64,000 bases of DNA from Labia minor (lineage: Eukaryota > Arthropoda > Insecta > Dermaptera > Spongiphoridae): positions 60,103,028 through 60,167,027 of the forward strand of contig OY720345.1 in the NCBI GenBank assembly GCA_963082975.1. The letters are read 5' to 3'. Positions within the stretch are counted from its first letter, which is position 1. Every line of letters begins with the position of its first letter. This document shows positions 24,901-37,800 of the stretch, piece by piece. The notes beneath the pieces are model-generated. The model saw nothing but the letters and a program-made list of their open reading frames with translations. It was not told where the DNA came from and made no database searches. The translations under genes and the position numbers were made by a program.

Positions 24901-27900
24901 TTTATAAATTAAAAAAAAACTATCAAAGATGATTTTTCCCGAGACTGAAACCAATTCAGCTCGATTTTTCTTTATAAAAATTATCTATGGTGTGAATTTC
25001 AAAAAAAATCCTTAAAGCGATTTAATATTTCAAAAATACAAATATATTTACAAATATACAATTTTTACTATTATAATAAGATAAGATTATATATAAGTAT
25101 ATATTTATAGTATATATTTAAAATATGTTTAAAGTTTAATAGATCATTAGTATTTTATTTCCAATTCATTAATATTTCTGATAAATTTTTAATAAAAGAT
25201 AATCATCTATTTATTTTAAAAGAAATTAGAAAGAAAATAATAATAATAATAATAATACGTTCTCCATTAATGAACTTGTTTCTAACTTAAAAACAATCTA
25301 CATATAACTTATTAATGGCTTCTAGTGTTTTAGATAAAAGTTTCTCTATTATTAAACTCAAAAAAAAAAAAAAATTATATATTATAGGTATATATATATA
25401 TATTCTTTAGAAAGATTATTATATTTTTTTTCTGACTAATCGTTTTAAGAATTCAACTTTTGATCAGGAATCCTAAAAGTTACAGAAAATCGTGGTTCCC
25501 GGAATCGGAACTTTTAGAGTTGTTATTAATGAGCTTTCAAATTGAAATAGGATTAAAATTTCAATCTCTGCTCTTTTGTTATCGTTGTATTCGTGTCCGG
25601 TTGGCATGGCAACCCATTTCTATTGGCACGCACGTTCCCCTTCTTTCCACTCACTTTTAATGAATTACCGACCCTGTGATCTATGATGTGAAACGAGGCT
25701 ATTCCACATATCCCACCCACGCATCCACCTTCATGGCATGCGGAAAGTGGCTGGCCACAATTCGCGGATTACCAATTACTAATTGCAAATCGAGAGCGAC
25801 ATCCCCCTTTCAATTTCAAGTCACCTGTTAGATTAGCTGTTGATTCGCTTAACAGAAAAAGACACATGACTAAATTTCTAATTAATAATCAATTGGAATT
25901 GAAGATATTAAATGAAGTAAGTATAAATAAAAATATCAAGAGTAGAAAAATTTGTTAAGAAAATTAAATTAATTTACATTAGCAACTTCAAATGAAGAAA
26001 CCGAGAAAATATTTTTCTATATTCCATTTATATATGGATTGGTATATTTTGTAGTATATATATATCTTATCTTATTATACTACCAAAAATATATATATAA
26101 ATATAAATATACTAGTATATATATTTGTATTTTTGAAATATTAAACCGCTCGAAGGTTTTTTTTGAAATTCACACCATAAATAATATTTATAAAGAAAAT
26201 CGATCTGTATTGGTTTCAGCTTCGGGAAAATCATCCTTGTTAGTTTTTTCTTAATTTAAAATAGGAATTTTGATAATAAAAATAAAATAGAAATTTTAAT
26301 AATAATAAAAAAATGGCGCCGGACAACGACGGGAGCTTCCTTAAATACAAAATATTATATATAAAATAAAATTGAAATATTATATATAAAATAAAATTGA
26401 AATATTATTTTATTTAATAATATAAAATATTATTTTATTTAATTATATTTTGTAATCAAATTACGAAATATCTATTATGTTATATCCACAGGCCATACTT
26501 TTAGTCACTTGCCGCCTAACTGGGCTAAAGATATTGTATGATCAGTACAACAGATCCTCTTTATTGAGAGTTAGTATCAATAGAATGGGTCCTCTCAACC
26601 TCTCTCTTGATTTTCTTGATCGGAGGCGCTACCTTTTATCAATTAGCTTCCCAATTTTCATCCTGGGGCTTTGTGAACCTTGTCCCATAGACCTCAGTAA
26701 GAAAGATTCTCTTTCCCAATAAATAAAATATAATATTTTTATTTCAATATTTCAAAATTGCTATTTTCTTATTGATTAAGACACCTTAGACGCTTAGACA
26801 GATAAACAGACACGGACAGCGATTACTATATTTGTTATCATTATTAGCTTGTTTATACTTTTAGGCATCATTTATTAATATCTTCCCTTTAATCCTTTTC
26901 AAAGGACTTAAAATACTTCAAAACACTTGCATCAATTCTTTATACATATATTAAATCAATAGGAATTAGAATATCAGAAATTATTTATTCTCTTTGGTTT
27001 AATTAAAATCATTTTATAATATTTCATACAGGCTCTGTCCATACAGAATAATATAAATTAAAAATAATCCTTTTATTGAAATTTTACATCAATGGAGGAA
27101 AGTCATCTTAATATTTTTTAGTTTATTTTTTAGTTCATTTAAATGTATATTTATTGTATGTATATAGATTTGACTATATTATAATTTTGTATATATTTTT
27201 ATCTCTTACCTTGATGTTGGTGATGAAGTGGCCAATGGGGTCTGGCACTGCTTGAATCAGCCGGTGTCCCATTTGCAAAATGGGCAGCCCCACCGAAAAA
27301 CAATGGATGCGGATAACTTGTGTGAAAAGAACCCAACTCATGACCAGGAAGAGCCCCACCTGTGGAAAAAAATTCATTAATACCACACCAATCTATTTAG
27401 TAAATTGCCTGAATTCTTTTTTACCATTAGTATACTTTATTTCTTGATTACTTTATAGATTGTATATAATGTGAAAATTATTATCATATTATGCCATATT
27501 ATGCTATAGTTTTTTCATTTAAATAAAAATTTAAAATTACCAAATTTTCTAAAATAGTCTATCAATGAGAACTTTATTATTTTCATTATATCTATTTTAT
27601 ATTGATATTATTATATTTTATTTTATATTAATATTATTTTTTTCCTTTAACGAATTTTAGAAAGAAATAAAGCATTTAATAAAAAATAAATAAATAAATA
27701 AATAAAATAAGTATTAATATACTTATAAATGCGAATTTTATTATTATATATAATATCACACACACCTCCCCAAATTCAATTAATAATAATATTAAAAAAT
27801 ATTGTTAATGATCTTAGATTCCAAAACCCAATAAAATTAAATAATATTATAAATGTAATATTATTAATTGTAAAGGGCCGGAGGCCGGGTGAAAAAAAAC

Positions 27901-30900
27901 AAAATTAAAATAAAAAGGCGATTTGTGATGAGGCTTGTTTATTTGAACAATCCTGGTTTTTATATATACAGCGAGTTGAGTTATGTACAAATTACGAGAG
28001 AAAGGACACAAAGGGGATGGTGATAGGGTGCGAATCGGGTGGTATATAAGGGCGAGAGAGAGAGAGAGAGAGAGATAGCGGTTGTGTGGATGTGTATAAT
28101 GAGAGATTTGGAAAACGTAATTGGAAGCGGTGGAGTTCTCAGCAACAAGGGTTGGCTGAGAGACGAGGGGGTGGTGTGGTGTGGTGAGTGATAAAAGGGG
28201 GATAAATAATTGTAGTAAAAGGGATAAACGAAGATGGCGGTTGAGGGATTCCTTGAAACAAGGTATTCAAGGAGGCGATGTGGTTGCGAAGAGAGGTGGG
28301 AGTCAAGTCGTAGCTCTGTCGACGGCCGGCTGGAGTCAGGCCAAGAAGGGGAACGGTGACACGTGCACGAACCAATAGATGGCGTCAGGCTTCACGACTG
28401 AACATCCTCCCCGGCCGTTGAAAGATGAGATTTCTTTCAACATTGCAGAAAGGGGGCATTGTTCTTCAGGGGTTAACACTGCGCGGGTGAGTGTGCCTTG
28501 ATCTTGAGCGAAGAAGACTTCTGGTACGCCATCCGGTCCCGAAGTAACGTTGATGATAGGATCCAACGTTCACTGCAACGGGGGCGCACCTCCTCCTTGA
28601 TGAACCAGGTATTGGATTAGGTCCTGGTGGCGATGGCGAAGCTTTCATTGGAGGGTTAACTGGAAGAGTTGCGTCTACTCCAATTGTAGAGGTTAAATTA
28701 CTAGAAGCTGAAATTGGTGTATCTGATTGATGGATAATTCTTAGATGTGGGTTTGGGACAATCTCGGTTTCGTAAAAATATTTATGGCATGGAGAAAGAT
28801 GAATTTTGTCATCGCGCTGCATTGGAAAGATTGAATTATGGGGAGCCAGTTGTTGGATATTATGACGATGGGGAATGAATCGAGGATCAGAGAAGTAAGA
28901 TCTATGTGGATATGATTGAATTTGAGATAAATGATGGTTGCGTTGGGAGTGTAGACGCTGTGTGATAGTAGGAGGATAAAAGCCAGTGGCACCAGATTGC
29001 GAATCTTCTATATTGCGAAACAACGGCGGTGGTTGAGTTAGAGGCAGTGAAGGCGTTTGTTGAGTTAACTTTAAAGAAATAGGATCAAGTGAGTGTGAAG
29101 TATTCATTATAGATGGCTTATAGGAAGTGGAATAATTTTGAATTGATGATGAGATGGCGCGGGATGAAGTATGTTCAGTAGGGGTTCCCACGGGAAATGG
29201 CGGCAGATCCTGGTTATGGTGGAGAAAGGAAGTACGAAAGCAGGATCCGATAGAAAAAGGTCATGCAGGAGAACGGGGTAGATTAGAAGGTGATGGAGGT
29301 GGACTATTAATTATATTGTATTGGGAAGGAGTAGATAACGTGGTGGAGGGATCAGCGAACGGCTCAGATATATACGGCGGGGAAGGAGGGAGTGACATCG
29401 GAAGAATAGAGGGTTGTGAGGGGGGAGTCTCAGAATTTGTAGGTAAGGATTGAGGTGATGGAGTGTGAAGGAGAGTATGATGATGTGCGTGACAAATATG
29501 ACATCTGTCATGGGACGGGCAATGATCGATATGATGTGAACCTAAACAATTAAAGCATCGCTGAAATTCTCCACAAAGTTGTGCGCGTTGACCTGGAGTC
29601 AAGCTCCGAAACTCACGACATTGTCGGAGATGATGACGACCTTGACAAAACACACAGGGTAATCCATAGTTAGTGGCATTACTGGACTTCAACGAATGCC
29701 TCGTTTGCATCACTGATGAGTATTTGGAAGGGATGGAAGATGGAGAGGTTGTGGATACCTGATTTTTGTTCCACGAATTCGACCGAGATGAAATAATAGG
29801 AACCTTTGTGACAGAAGCTTCCTCTGATGCTCGGCAGATGCGTTCTAGAAATGGCAATATATCATTGACCGTTGGCAATGCCTCTGAGCCGTAAGACTCT
29901 TCAAACCTCCGTCGGAGTCCACCGGGGAGTTGTCGCATTAGGATTCGGCCAATGAGAATGCCCCATGAATCGACGACAGTCTGTAAGGTAGGTTGAGCTC
30001 GAAGGGCTTCCATATTCTCATAATAAGAATTAATAAACGGACGTAATTGAGCAGGACTCTGCGATGAAGGTGGGGAGATGTCCAATAAAGCGTCCATGAA
30101 TGAATAGCTAATCAATTTGGGTTGATCATATCGGAGGCTAAGCACCTTCCATGCCCGGGAGAAGCAGTCAGCGACCATACCCAAAGAGGTGATAAGTTGA
30201 CGCGCCTCCCCTCGCACTGACGAAAAAAGGCAATTATATCGTTGAGCTTCCGAGGCGGTGGAGTGATTGAGAAGCACTTCGGAAACTATATGTTTAAAAT
30301 GCGGCCAATCACGAAAACCGCCTGAAAAGGTTGGAAGCATTAGCTCAGCCAGTCGAGGAGAAGGATCAGAATGAGGAACTGGAGGGATAACATTATGAAC
30401 TCCAGAGTTCTGATTATATGTGAGTTCAAAATCCGACACCTTTTGTAGGATTTGGATTTGAATATTGGAGAATTTAACTCGATTCTCGGGTTCCACCGAG
30501 GCGTTATGAGCTATACACCGCTTTGTCAATTGATCTAATTGATCCAACATATTACAAAGCCGGGTGAGAATGGATTGGAAGGAACGTGCGTTAGCTGGAG
30601 TGATCTCCTGCTCCTTAGACGACAGGTAAGTGACCGAAGACAACAATTCCTCCAACTCCATTTCACAAATGTTGCCTTCACGCTCTTGCTTGGCAATTTT
30701 AGTTGTGGGTTGAGCCATGGCGTATGTGAAATTAGATATATATATAGAAAATATTCGGGATGAAAGACTATACAATTCAAATATAAGGAATTAACAAGGT
30801 AACTATATGCGTATGGTATATAATAGAATTGTATTTAACGAATAAGAAATTTTTATATAATATAAAAATTAAACAATGTAACGATGGGATATATAAGAGA

Positions 30901-31847
30901 ATTGAATTTAAAGATTATGAAATTAAATATAATATAAGAAAATATTTGAAATGAAAGCTTATAAATTTTAAATATAAGTATTAGAAGATAAATATATAAT
31001 ATGCTTATTATATATAAATAGAATTGTATTTATTTTATACATAAAAAAAATTAAACAATTTATTATTTGATAGAAATAATAATATATTTGAAATAGCTAC
31101 CTAGCGATAGAAGTTGTATTTCCAACTGGTATCCGGCTCGAAGGACCATGTAAAGGGCCGGAGGCCGGGTGAAAAAAAACAAAATTAAAATAAAAAGGCG
31201 ATTTGTGATGAGGCTTGTTTATTTGAACAATCCTGGTTTTTATATATACAGCGAGTTGAGTTATGTACAAATTACGAGAGAAAGGACACAAAGGGGATGG
31301 TGATAGGGTGCGAATCGGGTGGTATATAAGGGCGAGAGAGAGAGAGAGAGAGAGAGATAGCGGTTGTGTGGATGTGTATAATGAGAGATTTGGAAAACGT
31401 AATTGGAAGCGGTGGAGTTCTCAGCAACAAGGGTTGGCTGAGAGACGAGGGGGTGGTGTGGTGTGGTGAGTGATAAAAGGGGGATAAATAATTGTAGTAA
31501 AAGGGATAAACGAAGATGGCGGTTGAGGGATTCCTTGAAACAAGGTATTCAAGGAGGCGATGTGGTTGCGAAGAGAGGTGGGAGTCAAGTCGTAGCTCTG
31601 TCGACGGCCGGCTGGAGTCAGGCCAAGAAGGGGAACGGTGACACGTGCACGAACCAATAGATGGCGTCAGGCTTCACGACTGAACATTAATAATAATAAC
31701 TTAATAATACACTATTATATGCCTTGAGTGTCATTTATATAATTATATTTCTTGGATATACCAGTAAATCTTCACCAAAAGACTGTGATGATGAAGAAGA
31801 TCATGATGATGAATAATATCTTAAAGGTTTTCAAAAATATAATATAC

Positions 31848-31890
<43 letters not shown>

Positions 31891-34800
31891 TTTGACTTTT
31901 GTACATCCTACTCAAGGACAGCGCATATCAAGTTGGTTATATCAATTAGGTGTCCTATGATCAGTAGAACGTGCCTTACAACCTTTACCTTGATTTTCTT
32001 GATCGGAGGCGCTACTTTTTATCAAGTAGCTTCCCAATTTTGATCCGGGAGGCTGGGTTGACTCCGTCCAATAGACCCCAGCTATATATATATATACGTA
32101 AATAAAATATTTTTTATTTATTTATTTTTATTTTTTTTTTTTAATTAAATATATTTTAATGGGATAAAAAAATCAACAACAACAACATATAATGCGACAA
32201 CTAGTTCTGAAAGTAGTTGTTATGAGGACAAGTGTGATGGAGGGGATTTGTTCGTAAAGGGAGAGAAAATATTGCCACACAGGCGTTTGAGTCTACCGTG
32301 TTATGAATATTATTTAATGCTTACAAGCGCCAGCTAATCGATGTTCTCGACTCAATTAATCGAGATTGTACTCGATCGAAGTTAAGTGCTCTGACTAAAG
32401 TACTCTGCCCTAATGGCCTCGGCTCCCAGCACATACTGTTTTTTTTTAAGCTAACCCTTATTTTTATCAATCTCTTATCACATTAACCTATATTTTTACA
32501 GCATACTTTTAGAGAAGGTGAAATTTTTCTAAAACTTTAAGTATTTATTTTTTCCAGGTTATTTATTGTACAATCTTTATTTTATTATTATTATTTTTTT
32601 AATAAACTTATCAATTTAATTTTTTTGGTTTAAGTATAATTATTAGATAATAGTTGAAGTAAATAGTAGTTAATAGATAATATTTAATCAAGTTAATTTG
32701 TTATTATTATAAATATATTATAGTACAATATATTGCCAAGAAGTAGAATGAAATATAATTCACAATGATAAGAAATTTGGTGACAAAAGAATAATTTAAC
32801 TGATTTTGGTCAACCGAGTATAATTTCAAGAATAATAATTTAATAAATAATTCCACTAATCTAACATTTACCATATTTATCAAGAAGAAAATTTATAACA
32901 TAAAATTATAATAATATTATTATCAATAATACTTTCGAATATAAGGAAAAACAAATAAATTTTCCAAATGAAAAGTGTTGAGGAAGTATTTTATTAAATA
33001 TAATTATTATTTTACTGATTAAAAAATAAAATTAAATAAATTATTTACATGTACCACCGATGGCTTATGCCGCCACATAAAATAAATAGATAAATTATGA
33101 AGCCGGCAGGAACATGTTAAATAAATAGTTTTTATTATTAAAATTTGTATATTAATCCAAAGAGTTTAATTCAAATGGTTTATTTATATAATAACTAAAT
33201 AAGAACTATATAGTTTTTAATAATGATTCTGTACAAGAATAATATTAAAATTGTTTAAAAGTTTTTATTTAATGAGTTAATAAGTAGTAATAATAATAAT
33301 AATAAAGACATCAGCGGACTCTGAGCAAATGAGTATACAAATGTTTTATTTGGTTTCGACAAATAACGATCATTAGCCGCGAAGTGAATTGGAAACCGAT
33401 TGCCATTCATAAATACGACACGAACAAATGGAATGGGTAACAATTATACGACATTATAGTTTTGATATGATGGATATCACTTTGTCCCATTTCCAAAAGA
33501 GCATTTCCAAATGACCGAGAGACAAAAAGGAATATCATTAATCAGGGATCAAGATTGAAAAGTCAATATTTTATTTATTACAACCTAGAATATATTTTCA
33601 CAAAAAATATTATAAATTGATCTTAAATGTTTGAATTTATTGTCAGTAAAAAATATCTCTGACTTTTTTTTTGTAGACATTCTATGAAAGGAAAATGCCT
33701 ATCAAGTTGGCTGGCGTTTAAGTGGGTAAAGATATCGTATGATCAGTACAACGGATCCTCTTTATTGAGACTAGAAGAACTATTATCTTATCTTATTATA
33801 CTATTAAAAATTATATATATATATTTATAATATGTGAAATATTAACATATACAAATATTTATATATATAATTTTGCTAGTATAATAAGATATGTGAAATA
33901 TTAAATCGCTCAAAGGATTTTTTTTGAAATTCACACCATAGATAATTTGTATAAAGAAAAGTCGATCAGTATTGGTTTCAGTCTCGGAAAAATCATCTTT
34001 GTTAATTTTTTCTTAATTTAATATAGAAATTTTAATAATAAAAAAATGGCACCGGGCAACGCCGGACAGCTCTTTCTTAAATACAAAATATTATAAATAA
34101 AATAAACTTAAAAATATTTATTTTCATAATATTTTGTAATCATATTACGTAAGTTTAAGGGCTGTATGTTTTATGACTATTTTTTTTTAATTTATGTTCT
34201 TTCAAATTATTTGAACGGGGGCTCGGTGAACCAGGTATTTATTATTATTATAGTTAAGGCGTATTTTGAACCATGAATAGTGTCCTCTCAGTATGGTATA
34301 TAAGAAAATATTTTTAAAGGAAACTTATCAATAAAAATTAATTAGTAATAATAAATATTTAAATAATTATCCTAATTCTATTAAAGTGGCTATAAATGAT
34401 ATCCCGGTCATATAATTATATCTAAAAAAATACTTTTTAAACCTTTGACTTTATATAATAGATAGAATATTATAAAAATAAAATTTTGAATTTTCTTTGA
34501 GAATAAACTCTATAATAAAAGTTATTTTTTATTTACTCTAAAATTAAAATTAATACCATATAAATGGACAGATTGTTACATTGAATTTATTTATTTATTA
34601 AATAACTAGTCTCATTTCAATCAACCTTCATTTCTGGTTGATTTGAAAATGGCTCATATATATTTTTATAAATGATAAATGATAAACCTATAAAATCAGT
34701 GAAATAATTTACCTTATATATTTATATCAACAACTTTTTTTAAAATGTTTAATATTTATGCAATATATAAACAAATATTCTTTTACATAAAATTCTGATA

Positions 34801-37800
34801 CCACTAAAATTATTTCGTTTCTAAAAGTAACTGTTCCGTATGTACTACAAGTGGTACAAGTACCACAGTTTGAGAACCTCTGCTTTTTATTATTATAAAA
34901 TTTAAAATATTTATAATGTTGAATTAATAATTAAAAAAGTAATTTAATATTTAATTTTTTTTATTAAAGTCTTTTCAATAAATTGTATCACATTTCCTAG
35001 AGACAATTTTATAAATATAATTTTTCGCTTTATTTATTTATCATGCATGTTAGATAATTGAAATAGAATGGATAATAGACATTTCTTGGTTTCGGCAATT
35101 CATTTGGGGCGTTTAGACAAGGGCGTGGTCCTTTGCTTCCCCCTTATTTTCTCGAGTTTCCGCCAATAAAAAAAAACGATGATTTAATTCAACAAAACCT
35201 TAACAACGACCAGCTAACGGATAAAAATAATTTATTTAGTGTGATTCTTTCATTTTGATTTATTTAATATTTTTATATTTATTATAATGTAAGTAGTACT
35301 TTTATAGAGGTATTTATAATATATATTTATTTGTAGTCATGGTTCTTATCATTCATTGATAATTTATTTACATCAAATGAGACTATAGTGGCTTAATCCA
35401 CAAAACAATGAAATCTGAAAATAGGATAGTTCTAGTATCTATAGCTCATTCTATTAATCATATAATATAATTTCCGTCGTATGTATGTGAAGTCTGTAAC
35501 ATTATGAAGTTAGTTACAAATTCAGTTTAAACTTAAATAGCAAACTCTGTTTGCAACGCGTTCGTCTAGTATTAAAATAATTTAAAAAAAAATAGTTTTA
35601 GTTATTGCTAATAGATGACACCACATCGAATAGAATAGAATAGAACTAAAACTTTCCTATTTGAACTCAAAGTCAATCAAATAGAAACAAAAAGTTTACC
35701 TGAGTGTACGGAATGTGCTCCAGGAACTTTGGATGCCTCGTTCAGATCCAAAATGTCGCAAATAGCGAAACTACTTGGTCTGGAAGGCATCTTGATACTC
35801 TCCAGTAATCTGTTAAGAAAAAGAAAAGATCATTTAATAACTAAACACACAAACACGTACATTTTTATTATATTAAATATTATATAAGAGAAGATTCTAT
35901 TCATTTTTATTTTACTTTCCATTTTTAATAAATATTAATTAATTCTTTGTTTTTTTTTTTTGGAAATGATTCGTAATCCAATTTAAATAATGAATAAATC
36001 CAACGGGTATTTTTCCTGGCTAGCTACTAGCTAAGTAGAGTTGAAGGGAACCGAATCCGACTTGCTGGCTGTCTTGGGAAGACTTCCGTTCTCTAATGGA
36101 GATGGATCGACGGGCGCTTGATGGCTCTATAGCCAGCTAACCCCTCCCTAAGTGGATTAAAAGAGGTGTATGGTATTCATGCAAACTCATTTCTTATTCG
36201 GCATCTAGAGATGGCTAGCTACCTTCTTCTTATGAGATAAACACCTCTAAACCAACAGTGGGGATGGGAATGGGGATGGGAAATACATAAAAATTCTATT
36301 TCAGTAAATTAATTAAAGAGCTGAGATGCCGTGGGGAGAATATATTCTTTAACTTAATATTCACAACGAAATGTAAAAGGATCTTAATAATAACTTTTGG
36401 AGAATTAGTTGAATATATCTAATGAAAAAAAAACTAATTAAAAATTTAATCATCTTATTTAACTATAAAATCTATTCTCTTAAAAGTATATTTTATTATT
36501 TAAATAAAAAAAAGAAAAAATTAGTAAATTTAATTTAATGATAAAAAAAATTCTTAAAATTGTGTAATTAATAATGATAAGAAATATTTATATTTCATTG
36601 AATATAATAAATAAAATATCAATATATTTAGTTTTTATATAAGAAAAGAAATAATTAATTTTAAAATTGAATTTAGGATTTAAGGCAAAGATTGCATAAG
36701 AGGAGAATACTTCTAAATAACAAAATCAAACTCTTTTATTATTAGAATTGTAAATATTTCATTTTATAATTGATTAATAAATATATTATAACTTTATTAA
36801 GAATTTAATGAACTAGAACATTTAAATATTTAGAAAATTGATAAGGATTATTTATTTATTTTAATCCTTGTTTTTTTTAATGTTGTGTTTTGATTGCCTA
36901 ACTTAACGGGGTTCCAAAGAATGGATGATCTCATAAATATAAAACCTATATGTAAGTATATACTTACTATACACTTAATCAAAATAAAATAAATAGCATT
37001 AATTATATAAATTCTCACATTGATTTTGCCTTGGTCCTTTGCATAATATAAATTAGTAATATAAATTTATAACATCTTTTAATTCTTTATATGAATTATT
37101 AAAAAAAACTGCTAAAAACAAATTGGAGGGGGTCTTTATATATAATTTCAGTTTAACTGACATAATAAAAGGTAAAATTTTTTCCGATTTGGCTCTTAAA
37201 CATTTTCGATTTTTCAATATGACTAAGTATCACCAAGTGTGGCTACCCCTAATATATAATACATATAAATAGTAAAAGATGATGATTTTGAATTTAGTCT
37301 AGAATCATGTCACTCTGTTCTATTTTGAAAAAAATAAATAATTTTCTTTGTAAAATAATTAACTTACTAAATCAATTATAATTATATATTTATATATATC
37401 TATAGAAGAGATATAATAGATTAATAAAAACAGATTAATAAAATTCAATTTTCTAAACACAATCAGAAAATAATAATAATTCAATATTTAAAATATAATT
37501 AAAATAATTATTCAATAAATCTTTAAAATAATAACTAATATAAAATTTAACATGAAAAATAAAATAATAACAATGAAGGAGAGAAAATTTGGTAGAAGTA
37601 CTTTGAAAATATTTTCATATTTACAAATTTTACTTTCTAAAAAAAATTATTTTTTGTTTGAAAATGATTTTTTGTATTTTTCTTATTTTGATTATTTTTT
37701 AATTGACTAAAATTAATTACTATTATATTTACCTTAAACTTATAATATAATATACATATTAATATATTTATAAAAATGTTACATACTAAAACATTTCAAT

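Larger units (their letters stand above)
12745..27209 (-). other. vnd intron, 14.5 kb
   Basis: Phase 1. AT-rich, no coding sequence recognised. Holds a deleted mariner (12965-13462), a Helitron-like element (15597-15868), repeat copies of families A, B, C and D, a TTACCTACC-ended element (17105-17340), a GC hairpin pair (21361-21440) and islands of complex sequence at 14920-15365, 18235-18700, 23225-23590 and 25440-25860. Stretches 13500-14900, 15870-17100, 17350-18230 and 19800-20700 are simple AT-rich sequence in which I see nothing further. Confidence 0.85.
27869..31686 (-). mobile_element. BEL/Pao LTR retrotransposon, young and internally deleted
   Basis: 3,818 bp flanked by a perfect 5-bp target duplication TTAAT (27864-27868 and 31687-31691). 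Two LTRs of 536 and 538 bp with TG...CA ends appear identical except for one GA unit in a (GA)n tract. On the minus strand the order is 5' LTR, tRNA-Tyr primer site, leader, gag, an in-frame continuation, a pol C-terminal remnant, polypurine tract, 3' LTR. Protease, reverse transcriptase, RNase H and most of integrase are absent, so the copy depends on enzymes from elsewhere. Near-identical LTRs imply recent insertion. It lies in a vnd intron in the same orientation as the gene. Confidence 0.93.
27360..35699 (-). other. vnd intron, 8.3 kb, hosting the BEL/Pao element
   Basis: Phase 1. Contains the LTR element 27869-31686, family D copies (31890-32090, 33672-33770), a family C copy (33783-34280), a Helitron-like fragment (35468-35574) and complex islands at 33300-33570 and 35060-35230. 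Region 32100-33290 is AT-rich; a short, less AT-rich patch lies at 32330-32440, without a recognisable feature. Confidence 0.85.

Noticed and set aside
31132-31148. A tRNA-Tyr gene remnant
   Set aside because: Only 17 nt match and they abut the LTR exactly, as a primer site does.
28181-31660. Two identical small frames (65 and 78 codons) at 28139-28378 and 31421-31660
   Set aside because: They are chance frames inside the two LTR copies.
27869-31686. An endogenous virus with envelope
   Set aside because: No envelope or pol core; gag zinc knuckles and the LTR layout fit a BEL/Pao retrotransposon.
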